Below are positions 39,126 through 47,120 of a stretch of 64,000 nt of DNA, in pieces. The stretch spans positions 523,683 through 587,682 of the forward strand of contig NZ_JACIDJ010000001.1 of NCBI RefSeq assembly GCF_014196305.1, given 5' to 3'. Source of the DNA: Roseococcus suduntuyensis (GTDB lineage: Bacteria; Pseudomonadota; Alphaproteobacteria; Acetobacterales; Acetobacteraceae). The first letter of the stretch is position 1, and each line of letters starts with the position of its first letter. Made by a program: the position numbers and the translations under genes. The notes under the pieces were generated by a model. The model saw only the letters and a list, made by a program, of their open reading frames with translations. It did no database searches and was not told where the DNA came from.

Positions 39126-40989
39126 AATTGTCATGTTAGCCGCGAAAATTACGGTGCGGCAGACCATTAATATTTAGCGAACGCGACCGAAGGAAATAAA
39201 GATATGATACTACATCTAAGAATAACCAATTTCAAAAGATTTGACCGATATCATGTGAAACTGACAAATGGAAATATTTTGGTTGGACCCAATAATTCAG
39301 GTAAATCTTCTGTTTTAGATTGTTTCAAGATTTTGGATTCTGCCCTGAGATATGCTAAGGGAGCTTCTCCAAAATTAAAGTCTATTGAGGGTAAAGGCGT
39401 GGTTTCTTATTTTGAGCTTCCAATGAGAATTGTTGACTTTCTAAATGATAATTTAAGTAATAATTATAGTGAAGATGATTCTATATTAGAATTTACGCAC
39501 GCCAATAAGAATAAAATTGTGATTACTTTTTCAGAAACAAGAGCGCCTATAATGCATATGGAAACTAGTGCGCGTCTCCCGCGGAAGAGTTCCGAATTTC
39601 GGTCGCTTTTTCCAGTTGATCTTGTTATTATCCCTCCTATTTCACCTCTCGAAGAAAACGAAATTTATCTGAAAGATGAAACAGTAAAAGCAAATGCTCG
39701 AACTCGCCTCGCAAGTCGATCTTTTCGTAATTTCTGGCTTAGGCAGTCGGAAGAAGATTTTCAAAAATTTAGAGCTGATGTTGAGAGGGTGTGGCCAAAC
39801 ATAGTGGTGCAGTTTCCCAATCAACCTACTATTACAAGCAAAGTTGTAACTATGTATTTTGAAGAAAGAAGGATTCCACGAGAAATTTATTGTTCTGGAT
39901 TTGGTTTTCAAATTTGGCTTCAGCTAATGACGCATCTTCAAAATTGTACATTAAATAGTATTCTCGTTCTTGATGAACCAGATGTATACCTTCATCCTGA
40001 TCTTCAGCGCGCTCTATATCGACTCATAAAGGAACGTTGTGGTCAATTTGTTATTGCCACCCATGCAATTGAAATAATAAATGAGGCCGATACCGAGGAA
40101 GTTGTTACAATAAATTCCTCATATAGGGCAGCTCGGCGCATCAGTTCGGAAGACGAATTTTTAGCCCTTCACCGCTATCTTGGCTCACATGAGAACGCTG
40201 AATTTGCTCGCATCGCAAAATCTCGGCGAATAATTTTTGTTGAAGGCAAGGATGGTAGGCTGTTACGGAAATTTGCGCAAATACTTGGCTTAGTTATGCT
40301 TCACGAAACTAATAATGTTCCAATTATGAAGCTGGGCGGCTTTTCTGAATGGCGCAAAGCCCAAGCGGCGGTCTGGGCATTTCAGGAAATTATCAAAATA
40401 GAAATGGATGCGTTCTGTGTTTTTGATCGTGACTTCAAATCTGACGCAGAAGTAGCCGATTTTTTGGCTGAGTTTGATGCACCACGTTTAAAAGTTCGAA
40501 TTCTAGAAAGGAAAGAAATAGAAAATTATTTATTAATTCCTGAAGCTATTGCTGCCGCCGCGAATTTACGCCTGCGCGAGCGAACCTTACCTGCCTCAGT
40601 TTCTGCCACTATGATCAGGGATATGTTAAGAAAGATCGCGTCTGAACTTGAGACAGAGGTTGGTAGCCAACTGTCGTCGCAAGAAATTAGATATAGATCC
40701 AGGCGTAAGAATAAATACGATGAGTCGACAGTAATTAAAATTTCTATGAATTTGGCTAGAAAAATGACGATTGATGACGATTTATTGCTCCGTCTTCTCC
40801 CGGGAAAAGAGGCTCTATCTAGACTCTTTGAGCGCCTCAAGTCAGATACGGGCGTGTCCCTCACCGAGGCTATGATTTTGTCTCAAGTTCGTATCGGGCA
40901 GGTCGCTCCTGATCTCGTAGAGATTTTATCTGCGATTGACGCGTTTTGTAACTTGGCCGTTTGTAACTTGGCCGATGGAAAAGAATAAT
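39126..40989. mobile_element. AT-rich single-gene genomic insertion at tRNA-Leu
   Basis: Base composition drops sharply from GC-rich flanks to AT-rich and returns at the tRNA. The left edge is the point where a hairpin element is cut; the right edge coincides with the 3' end of tRNA-Leu(UAA), one base after the ORF stop. The segment holds only the OLD-like gene and its roughly 80-base leader with AT-rich ATTAATATTTA at 39166-39176. No integrase, transposase or direct repeat of the tRNA end is visible on the left, so it looks like a remnant or a passively exchanged cassette. Confidence 0.7.
39204..40988 (+). CDS. OLD-like ATPase with TOPRIM-like C-terminal domain
   Basis: A 594-residue protein. 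The N-terminal SMC-like ATPase has Walker A GPNNSGKSS (about residues 29-37), Walker B SILVLDEPDVYLHPD near 255 and switch His in IATHAIEI. From about 345 a TOPRIM-like domain follows: IIFVEGKDGRLLRKFA (Glu), FCVFDRDFKSD (DxD) and ERKEIENYLL. That order is the OLD-family layout of ATP-gated nucleases, many of which defend against phage. The ATG at 39204 has GAAGGA nine bases upstream. Codons are AT-rich, with TTA leucines (four in the first 100 codons). There is no partner gene such as a GajB helicase, so it would act alone. Its stop abuts the tRNA-Leu 3' end. Confidence 0.82.
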   Translation: MILHLRITNFKRFDRYHVKLTNGNILVGPNNSGKSSVLDCFKILDSALRYAKGASPKLKSIEGKGVVSYFELPMRIVDFLNDNLSNNYSEDDSILEFTHANKNKIVITFSETRAPIMHMETSARLPRKSSEFRSLFPVDLVIIPPISPLEENEIYLKDETVKANARTRLASRSFRNFWLRQSEEDFQKFRADVERVWPNIVVQFPNQPTITSKVVTMYFEERRIPREIYCSGFGFQIWLQLMTHLQNCTLNSILVLDEPDVYLHPDLQRALYRLIKERCGQFVIATHAIEIINEADTEEVVTINSSYRAARRISSEDEFLALHRYLGSHENAEFARIAKSRRIIFVEGKDGRLLRKFAQILGLVMLHETNNVPIMKLGGFSEWRKAQAAVWAFQEIIKIEMDAFCVFDRDFKSDAEVADFLAEFDAPRLKVRILERKEIENYLLIPEAIAAAANLRLRERTLPASVSATMIRDMLRKIASELETEVGSQLSSQEIRYRSRRKNKYDESTVIKISMNLARKMTIDDDLLLRLLPGKEALSRLFERLKSDTGVSLTEAMILSQVRIGQVAPDLVEILSAIDAFCNLAVCNLADGKE

Positions 40990-41072
40990 ACGGGCGGCGG
41001 GACTCGAACCCGCACGGTCCCAAGGACCGAGGGCTTTTAAGGCCCTTCCGTCTACCATTCCGGCACGCCCGC
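40989..41072 (-). tRNA. tRNA-Leu (anticodon UAA)
   Basis: An 84-nt cloverleaf on the minus strand. Acceptor GCGGGCG pairs with CGCCCGT, leaving a G-U pair at position 1-72. D stem CCG/CGG, anticodon stem AGGGC/GCCCT with loop CTTAAAA (anticodon TAA), a long variable arm CGGTCC-TTG-GGACCG typical of Leu and T arm GCGGG-TTCGAGT-CCCGC are all present. A73 is present; CCA is not encoded. Its 3' end touches the stop codon of the AT-rich gene, so the last bases may derive from the insertion. Confidence 0.93.
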
Positions 41073-41091
41073 GCACGCCCGCGCACGCCCA
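41063..41091. repeat. 10-bp tandem repeat duplicating the tRNA 5' end
   Basis: GCACGCCCGC is repeated 2.7 times, and the first copy is the 5' end of the tRNA-Leu. Read on the tRNA strand, GCGGGCGTGC occurs once in the leader and once as the mature start, so two identical acceptor strands are available for pairing. Confidence 0.85.
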
Positions 41092-41096
41092 ACCGC

Positions 41097-41126
41097 AGAT
41101 TACGCGGGCGCAACCCACCCCGTAAA
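41097..41126 (-). promoter_or_regulatory. Candidate promoter of tRNA-Leu
   Basis: On the minus strand TTTACG (41126-41121) and TAATCT (41102-41097) are 18 bases apart, with the mature tRNA start 25 bases downstream. This fits a sigma-70-type promoter with a short leader. Confidence 0.45.
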
Positions 41127-41203
41127 GCAGGCTGCCGCAGCTATTGCACCGGCGCGCCCATCCGCGAACATGGCGACAACACCCCGTCCAGGAAACACCC
41201 GCC

Positions 41204-41908
41204 ATGTCCCAAGCCACCAAGACCGCCGGCCTGCTGCTCTTCCCCGGCCTGACGCAGCTCGACCTCACCGGGCCCTATGAGGTGCTGGCCAATCTCCCCG
41301 GCTGGAAGGTCGAGATCGTGGCGAAGCAGGCCGGCCCAGTCCGCACCGCCAAGGGCATGGTCATCCACGCCGACCAGGGCTTCGACACCGCGCCCCAATA
41401 CGACCTCTTCGCCATCCCCGGCGGCCCCGGCACCGATGACGCGCTGACCGATGAGGCGACGGTGGAATTCGTCCGCCGCCAATGCGAGGGCGCCGAGAAC
41501 GTCTTCGGCATCTGCACCGGCTCGCTGCTGATCGGCGCCACCGGGCTGCTGCGCGGCCGCCGCGCCGGCTCGCATTGGGCGGCGCGGCACCTGCTGGCCC
41601 GCTTCGGCGCCGAGGTGCGGGATGAGCGCATGACGAAGGACGGCAAGTTCTACACCGCCGGCGGCGTCACCTCCGGCATCGACATGGCGTTGCGGGTGGT
41701 GGCCGACATCGCGGGCGAGGAGGCGGCGCAGCAAATCCAGCTCCAGATCGAATACGACCCGGAGCCGCCCTTCCGCAGCGGCACGCCCTTCACGGCAGCC
41801 CCGCACATCCTGGCCCGCGCCCGCGCGGCGGGCGAGGCGCGCCGCCCCATCCGCGAGGCGGCGGTGGAGGCGGCTGCGGCACGGCTGGCTTCTGGCACTC
41901 CTGGTTGA
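41204..41908 (+). CDS. DJ-1/PfpI family protein, isonitrile hydratase-like
   Basis: A 234-residue DJ-1/PfpI-type protein. LLLFPGLTQLDLTGPYEVL at the N-terminus carries the conserved Asp/Glu region, and the nucleophile elbow GICTGSLLIGATGLL holds the Cys near residue 104. AGGVTSGIDMALRVV is the region shared with isonitrile hydratase and GlxA-type regulators. No DNA-binding domain is attached. The ATG at 41204 begins the conserved fold; an ATG at 41144 adds 20 non-conserved residues. Confidence 0.83.
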   Translation: MSQATKTAGLLLFPGLTQLDLTGPYEVLANLPGWKVEIVAKQAGPVRTAKGMVIHADQGFDTAPQYDLFAIPGGPGTDDALTDEATVEFVRRQCEGAENVFGICTGSLLIGATGLLRGRRAGSHWAARHLLARFGAEVRDERMTKDGKFYTAGGVTSGIDMALRVVADIAGEEAAQQIQLQIEYDPEPPFRSGTPFTAAPHILARARAAGEARRPIREAAVEAAAARLASGTPG

Positions 41909-41941
41909 GCGAGGCTTGCCCCCTATAACTATTGCACTATC

Positions 41942-42943
41942 ATGCAACCCATGGCGGAACGGCATGCGAAGCTTGCGGACGGCCTGCGCCTCATTCTGCT
42001 GCTGACGGGCACCCGCACCGGCCGCACGCTGAATGAGCTGGCCGAGGAAATGGGCGTCGGGCGCCGGACGGTCGAGCGCATGCTCGCCGCCATCAAGGAG
42101 GTCTGCGGCGGCCTGGAGCAGGTGCCGACGGATGAGGCGCAGAAGCGCTGGCGCCTGCCGGCCTCCACCCTCTCGCGCGTGAAGCCGCTGACGGCGGCGG
42201 AGGCGGCGGAGATGGACCTCGCCGCCCGTCGCCTGGCCGCCGAGGGGCTGGAGGAACGCGCCGCCCTGCTGCGCAACGCGGCCGAGAAGCTGCGCGCCGC
42301 CATGGACGCCCGCGCCCTGCAACGCGCCGAACCCGATGTGGAGGCCATGCTGGCGGCGGAGGGCCTGGCCATGCGCCCCGGCCCGCGCGTGCATGTGCCC
42401 GAACGCCTGATCGCGACGCTGCGCGAGGCCATCCTCGCCAACCGCCGCATCCGCCTGGCCTACCGGCCCAGCCGGGGCGCGCTGCGCGAGCATGTGGTGG
42501 AACCCTACGGGCTGCTCTACGGCACGCGGCCCTACCTGCTGGCCGCACGGGTGGACAAGCCCGATGCGGCGGTGTGGCGGCTGGACCGCGTGCTCTCGGC
42601 CGAGCCGATGAACGAGGCCTTCTCCCCCCGCCCCGGCTTCACCCTGCCCGCGCTCGCGGCGCAGAGCTTCGGCGTGTGGCGCGAGGCGCCGCACCAGGTG
42701 GTGCTGCGCTTCACCGGCAGTGCCGCGGTGGAGGCGCGCCACTGGGCCTTCCACCCCACCCAGCGCTTCGAGACGCAGCCCGATGGCGCCCTGGTGCTGC
42801 GCTTCGAAGCGGGGGGCCTGGACGAGATGGCCTATCACTTCGCCACCTGGGGCGAGGCGGTGGAGGTGCTGGAACCCCCCGCCCTGCGCGAACGCCTGGC
42901 GGCGCTGGGCGCGGCGCTGGTGAGGCGCCACGGCGCGCCGTGA
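41942..42943 (+). CDS. WYL domain transcriptional regulator (YafY type)
   Basis: A 333-residue regulator. The N-terminal HTH reads TLNELAEEMGVGRRTVERML (about residues 29-48), followed by a WYL ligand domain (IRLAYRPSRGALREHVVEPYGLLYGTRPYLLAARVD) and a WCX-type C-terminus. WYL proteins bind nucleic acid or cyclic ligands and often control defence or stress genes. It follows the DJ-1 gene by 33 bases and could be co-transcribed. A link to the nearby OLD-like gene cannot be shown. Confidence 0.85.
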   Translation: MQPMAERHAKLADGLRLILLLTGTRTGRTLNELAEEMGVGRRTVERMLAAIKEVCGGLEQVPTDEAQKRWRLPASTLSRVKPLTAAEAAEMDLAARRLAAEGLEERAALLRNAAEKLRAAMDARALQRAEPDVEAMLAAEGLAMRPGPRVHVPERLIATLREAILANRRIRLAYRPSRGALREHVVEPYGLLYGTRPYLLAARVDKPDAAVWRLDRVLSAEPMNEAFSPRPGFTLPALAAQSFGVWREAPHQVVLRFTGSAAVEARHWAFHPTQRFETQPDGALVLRFEAGGLDEMAYHFATWGEAVEVLEPPALRERLAALGAALVRRHGAP

Positions 42944-43105
42944 GGCGGCCATGGTGGCGGCCGATCGCCGGCACCATGCGGGAGACATCAGGGATTCCTC
43001 CGCGGCGGCGCGAAGTGCCGCAGGAAAGCGCGCCGCGCCGCGCTTTGCACGATGCAGCGCCGCGGGAGGCTTGACCCGCACGCCCCCGGCTTGGCATCGA
43101 AGGGC

Positions 43106-44071
43106 ATGCGCGTTGCCCTCCGCCTTGTCGCCCTGGCCGCCCTCCTGACCGGGGCGGCCGAGGGGCGCGCCGAAACCGCCCCGACCGGGGGGCGGAACTT
43201 CATGCTGGCGCAATCCTCGCTGGGGGGTGCGGGATCGCTGCCGCCCCCCACGCCGCCGCGCGCCGCCACGCCGGCCCAGCGCCCCACCAGCCAGGGCCAG
43301 GCGCGCCCTACCCCCGCGCAGCGGCCCGCCACGCCGCAGGCCCAGCGCCCGGCGCAACGGCCGGCCGGCCAGGCCCAGCGCCCGCCCGCACAACGCCCGC
43401 CCGCCCAGCGCCAGCCGCCCACCGTGCAGCGCCCCGACGCCAACCGGCCCAATGCGGTGCGCCCGCCGCAGCGCCCCGCCCCGGCGGCAGCGACCGCCGC
43501 CGCTGCGGCCGCGGCGGCTGCGGCGGCCGCTGCCGCAGCCGCCGCGAATGCCGCGCCCCCCACCCCGCCGCCGCCCGAATGGCCCGCCCCCGGCACCGGC
43601 ACCAGCACCGGCCTGCCCCTGCCGCGCTTCACCGCGCTCGCCTCCAACCAGGTGAATTTGCGGGTGGGGCCGGGCCTGCGCTTCCCGGTGGAATGGCGCT
43701 ACCAGCGCGCCGACCTGCCGGTGATGATCGTCCGCGAGCATGAGGAATGGCGCCGCGTCCGCGACCCGGACGGCACCGAGGGCTGGCTCGCCGCCTCCAC
43801 CCTGCGGCCTGGGCGCCGCACCTTCATCGTGCGCCAGCCGCAACCGGGCGTGACCCAGGCCAATACCTCCGCAGTGGCGGGAGAGGTGCTGCTGCGCCGC
43901 CGCCCGGAGGAGGGCGGGGCCGCCGTGGCGCGCCTGCAGCCCGGCGTCATCGGCCGGCTGCGGCTCTGCGAGGCCGGCAGCGAATGGTGCGAGGTGCAGG
44001 TGCAGAACCGCCGCGGCTATGTCCGCCGCGCCGAGATCTTCGGCGTGCTGCCCGATGAGGAGTTCCGCTGA
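43106..44071 (+). CDS. SH3-domain protein with Gln-Arg-Pro repeats and poly-Ala tract
   Basis: A 321-residue exported protein: signal peptide 1-25 (RVALRLVALAALLTGAAEG), a linker of Ala-Gln-Arg-Pro repeats (about 55-125), then an almost unbroken run of about 17 Ala (130-150). Two SH3-like modules follow: NQVNLRVGPGLRFPVEWRY and, from about 250, GEVLLRRRPEEGG with WCEVQVQNRRGYVRRAEIFG. The Ala run uses mixed GCN codons, so it is a maintained protein feature rather than slippage. Such proteins bind peptidoglycan or sit in the envelope. GAAGGG precedes the ATG. Confidence 0.8.
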   Translation: MRVALRLVALAALLTGAAEGRAETAPTGGRNFMLAQSSLGGAGSLPPPTPPRAATPAQRPTSQGQARPTPAQRPATPQAQRPAQRPAGQAQRPPAQRPPAQRQPPTVQRPDANRPNAVRPPQRPAPAAATAAAAAAAAAAAAAAAAANAAPPTPPPPEWPAPGTGTSTGLPLPRFTALASNQVNLRVGPGLRFPVEWRYQRADLPVMIVREHEEWRRVRDPDGTEGWLAASTLRPGRRTFIVRQPQPGVTQANTSAVAGEVLLRRRPEEGGAAVARLQPGVIGRLRLCEAGSEWCEVQVQNRRGYVRRAEIFGVLPDEEFR

Positions 44072-44131
44072 CCCGTTGACGCCGCGCCCCGGCCGTGCGG
44101 AGCATTCGCGCGTCCAGGAGAACACCGCTTC

Positions 44132-44788
44132 ATGCTGACCATCTATGGCTGCTTCCGCTCCCGCGCCTCGCGCAACATCTGGCTGGCCTATGAGCTGGGG
44201 GTGGATTTCAAGCACATCCCCGTGATCCAGGCCGGGCGCCTCGCGGACCCGCTGGCGACGACCGCGCCGATCAACACCAAGTCGCCGGAATTCCTGAAAG
44301 TGAACCCGAACGGGCTCATCCCGGCCATGGAGATGGATGGGCTGGTGCTGGCCGAATCGCTCGCCATCAACCTGTTCATGGCGAAGAAGTTCGGCGGCGA
44401 CCTCGCCCCGCGCGACCTGAACGAGGACGCGCTGATGACCCAATGGGCCATCTGGGCCATGACCGAGGCCGAGATCCACACGATCCAGATCCTCTACCAC
44501 AAGGTGATGTTCCCCGAGGCGGCGCGCGACCCCGCGCGGCTCGCCGAGGCTGTGGCGGCGCTCGCGCGGCCCTTCCGCGTGCTGGACGAGGCGCTGGCCG
44601 CGACGGGCTATCTCGTGGGTAGCCGCTTCACCGTGGCCGACCTGAACATGGCGGAGGTGATCCGCTACGCGCAGCCCGTGCCCGAGCTGTTCGAAGCGGC
44701 ACCCCGCGTGAAGGCCTGGCTGGCCGCCTGCCAGGCGCGCCCCGCCTTCCAGAAGATGGTGGCGGGCCGCAACGCCGAGCCGGCGTGA
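44132..44788 (+). CDS. Glutathione S-transferase family protein
   Basis: A 218-residue GST. The thioredoxin-like N-terminus (LTIYGCFRSRASRNIWLAYE, then VNPNGLIPAMEMDGLVLAES) binds glutathione with Pro and Glu-Ser in place, and the helical C-terminus has FTVADLNMAEV, the N-capping box. It conjugates or detoxifies small molecules; substrate unknown. It ends four bases before the pbpC start. Confidence 0.87.
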   Translation: MLTIYGCFRSRASRNIWLAYELGVDFKHIPVIQAGRLADPLATTAPINTKSPEFLKVNPNGLIPAMEMDGLVLAESLAINLFMAKKFGGDLAPRDLNEDALMTQWAIWAMTEAEIHTIQILYHKVMFPEAARDPARLAEAVAALARPFRVLDEALAATGYLVGSRFTVADLNMAEVIRYAQPVPELFEAAPRVKAWLAACQARPAFQKMVAGRNAEPA

Positions 44789-44792
44789 TGTG

Positions 44793-46676
44793 ATGCGTGG
44801 GCCCGCCCGCCTGCTGGCCGTCCTGGCCCTGCTGGCGGGCGGCGCCTGGGCGCTGGACCGCGCCTTACCGCCCAATTTGCTGCGCTACGAACTGCGCGCG
44901 CGCGAGGTGCCGGCGCGCGATGGGCGGCTGCTGGCCGTCTGGCCCGCGCCGGGTGGCGTGTGGCGCATGCACACGCGCGCGGCCGACGCGCCGCCGCACC
45001 TGATCGAGATGCTGATCGCCGCCGAGGATGGCCGCTTCCACCACCACCCGGGCGTGGACCCGCTGGCCATCACCCGCGCGGCGGCGCAATGGGCGCGGGC
45101 GGGCAGGGTGGTCTCGGGCGGCTCGACGCTCGCCATGCAGGCGGCGCGGCTGCTGGAGCCACGGCCGCGCACCCTCCGCAGCAAGATGATCGAGGCGGCG
45201 CGCGCCTTGCAGCTGCAATGGCGGTATGGCCGTGCGGGCGTGCTGGACATCTGGCTGACGCTGGCGCCGCAGGGTGGGAATATCGAGGGGCTGCGCGCGG
45301 GGGCGCTGGCCTGGTTCGGGCGGCCGCTCTCCACGCTGGACCCGGCGGAATCCGCGCTGCTGGTGGCGCTGGCCCGGCGCCCCGAGGCGACGCGCCCCGA
45401 CCGTTTCCCCGACGCCGCGCGGGCCGCGCGCGATGCGGTGCTGCTGGCCCGCGCGCGCGGCGTGGCAACACAGGCCGAAATCGCGCTGGCGGGCGAGGTG
45501 CCCAGCCAACGCCACGCCCTGCCACGCCACGGGCCGCATTTCACCCGGGATGAGGCGGCGCCGCCCACGCTCGACCTGGACCTGCAGCGTTCCATCGAAG
45601 CACTCGCCGCGCGCGCGCTGCACGGGCTGCCGCCGCGCGTCTCGCTGGCCATCATGGTGACGGACATCGCCACGGGCGAAACCCGCGCCGCGTTCGGCGG
45701 CGACTGGATGGCGGAGGGAAGGGCGGGCGCGCTGGATCTGACGCGCGCCGTGCGCTCGCCGGGCTCGGCGCTGAAGCCCTTGGTCTATGCGCTGGCCTTC
45801 GAGGCCGGCGTGGTGCGCCCCGACACGCTGCTGGAGGACCTGCCGCGCCGCTTCGGCACCTACGCCCCCGAAAACTTCGACCGCGAATTCCAGGGCCGCC
45901 TGCGCGTGGCCGACGCGCTGCGGCAAAGCCTGAACCAGCCCGCGGTGGCCCTGCTGCAGGAGGTGGGGCCCATGCGCCTCGTCACCGCCATGAAGGCGGG
46001 CGGCGCCCTGCCGCGCCTGCCACCGGGCGCGGAACCCGCGCTGCCGCTGGCGCTGGGCGGGGTGGGGGTGACGCTGCGGGAGATGGTGGGGCTCTACACC
46101 CTTCTGGGGCGCGAGGGCGGTGGCGCCATCGAGGCGCGGGCCGCCCGCACCACCGCACGCCTGCTGGTGCAGCCCCTGCCGGGTGGCGGCCCCTCCGGCA
46201 TCGCCTGGAAGACGGGCACGAGCTGGGGCGGGCGCGATGCCTGGGCCATGGGGCTGGACGCGCGCCATGTGGTCGGCGTCTGGGTCGGGCGGCCCGATGG
46301 CACGCCCATGCCGGGGGCCACGGGCGCGCGGCTCGCCTTGCCGCTGCTGGCGCAGGTCTTCGCCCGGCTGCCCCCGGCGCCGTTGGAGCCCTGGCCGCTG
46401 CGCCCCGGCCCGACCGTCGCGGCGGCCGCCCCCCGCGCCGACCCCGTCCGGCTGCTGTTTCCACCGCCCGGCGCCACCCTGCCCGAGGCTGGGCGCGTGG
46501 TGCTGCGCGCCGCCGGCGGCCAGCGCCCGCTGACCTTCCTGGTGGATGGCGCGCCGCTGGCGCTGGACCGCGCGCGGCGCGAGGTGGGCTGGGTGCCGCC
46601 GGGGCCTGGCTTCTACCGCATCACCGTGCTGGACGCCGAAGGCACCAGCGCGGGGGTGGAGCTGCGGGTGCGATGA
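44793..46676 (+). CDS. pbpC: Penicillin-binding protein 1C
   Basis: A 627-residue bifunctional peptidoglycan synthase with a membrane anchor (residues 5-22), a glycosyltransferase domain (EDGRFHHHPGVDP, GGSTLAMQAARLL, about 60-220), a transpeptidase domain with SPGSALK (SxxK), RQSLNQ (SxN) and WKTGTS (KTG) and a C-terminal BiPBP_C domain (about 545-627). It is shorter than the roughly 770-residue enterobacterial form, and the usual alpha-2-macroglobulin partner is not adjacent. ATG 44793 is used; a GTG lies one codon earlier. Confidence 0.9.
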   Translation: MRGPARLLAVLALLAGGAWALDRALPPNLLRYELRAREVPARDGRLLAVWPAPGGVWRMHTRAADAPPHLIEMLIAAEDGRFHHHPGVDPLAITRAAAQWARAGRVVSGGSTLAMQAARLLEPRPRTLRSKMIEAARALQLQWRYGRAGVLDIWLTLAPQGGNIEGLRAGALAWFGRPLSTLDPAESALLVALARRPEATRPDRFPDAARAARDAVLLARARGVATQAEIALAGEVPSQRHALPRHGPHFTRDEAAPPTLDLDLQRSIEALAARALHGLPPRVSLAIMVTDIATGETRAAFGGDWMAEGRAGALDLTRAVRSPGSALKPLVYALAFEAGVVRPDTLLEDLPRRFGTYAPENFDREFQGRLRVADALRQSLNQPAVALLQEVGPMRLVTAMKAGGALPRLPPGAEPALPLALGGVGVTLREMVGLYTLLGREGGGAIEARAARTTARLLVQPLPGGGPSGIAWKTGTSWGGRDAWAMGLDARHVVGVWVGRPDGTPMPGATGARLALPLLAQVFARLPPAPLEPWPLRPGPTVAAAAPRADPVRLLFPPPGATLPEAGRVVLRAAGGQRPLTFLVDGAPLALDRARREVGWVPPGPGFYRITVLDAEGTSAGVELRVR

Positions 46677-46727
46677 GCGTCATGCGGGAGGCGTGCGGGC
46701 GATGAGTCGTGGGGGAGCCGCGCGGGC

Positions 46728-47120
46728 ATGAGTCGCGAACTGCGTGCCGCCCTGGTCTATGTGCTGCTGGCCTTCGCGCTCGGCTTCGTGCTGGGCCCGG
46801 TGCGGGAGTTGCTGCTGGCCCCGGCGCTGGGCCGCGTGGGCGCACTGCTGGTGGAGTTGCCCCTGCTGCTGGCGGCCTGCTGGTGGCTGGCCCCGCGCGT
46901 GATGCGCCGCGTGCCGCCGGGCGTGGGGCGGCTGCGCGCGGGCTTCGCGGCGCTGGCACTGCTGCTGTTCCTGGAATTCACGCTGGGGATGGTGCTGCGC
47001 GGCTGGGATTTTCCCACCTGGCTGGAGAGCTTCTGGACCGCCCATGGCGCGGTGACGCTGGCGGGCTACTGGCTCTTCGCGCTGATCCCCTATTGGCGGG
47101 GGGTGGGCGCGCGCGGCTGA
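46728..47120 (+). CDS. Small four-helix inner membrane protein, unknown
   Basis: A 130-residue protein with four predicted membrane segments (about 8-28, 34-54, 68-88, 104-122) and short loops. No conserved catalytic motif is visible. It starts 51 bases after pbpC on the same strand and overlaps the convergent gene by 31 bases at its end. Function unknown. Confidence 0.68.
   Translation: MSRELRAALVYVLLAFALGFVLGPVRELLLAPALGRVGALLVELPLLLAACWWLAPRVMRRVPPGVGRLRAGFAALALLLFLEFTLGMVLRGWDFPTWLESFWTAHGAVTLAGYWLFALIPYWRGVGARG

Noticed and set aside
39128-39173. TTGTCA and TAATAT as a promoter pair for the OLD-like gene
   Set aside because: The spacing is 34 bases, too long for a sigma-70 promoter. 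The AT-rich leader probably contains one, but no pair is convincing.
39126-40988. Prophage or integrative element with integrase
   Set aside because: No integrase, recombinase or transposase frame is present, and no copy of the tRNA 3' end appears at the left edge.
39204-40988. Gabija system
   Set aside because: The ATPase-TOPRIM layout resembles GajA, but no UvrD-like GajB helicase gene follows; the next feature is a tRNA.
41141-44875. A 1244-codon open frame on the minus strand
   Set aside because: It runs antisense through four well-supported genes (DJ-1/PfpI, WYL, SH3 protein, GST). Low-complexity His/Arg/Gly sequence is typical of shadow frames in GC-rich DNA.
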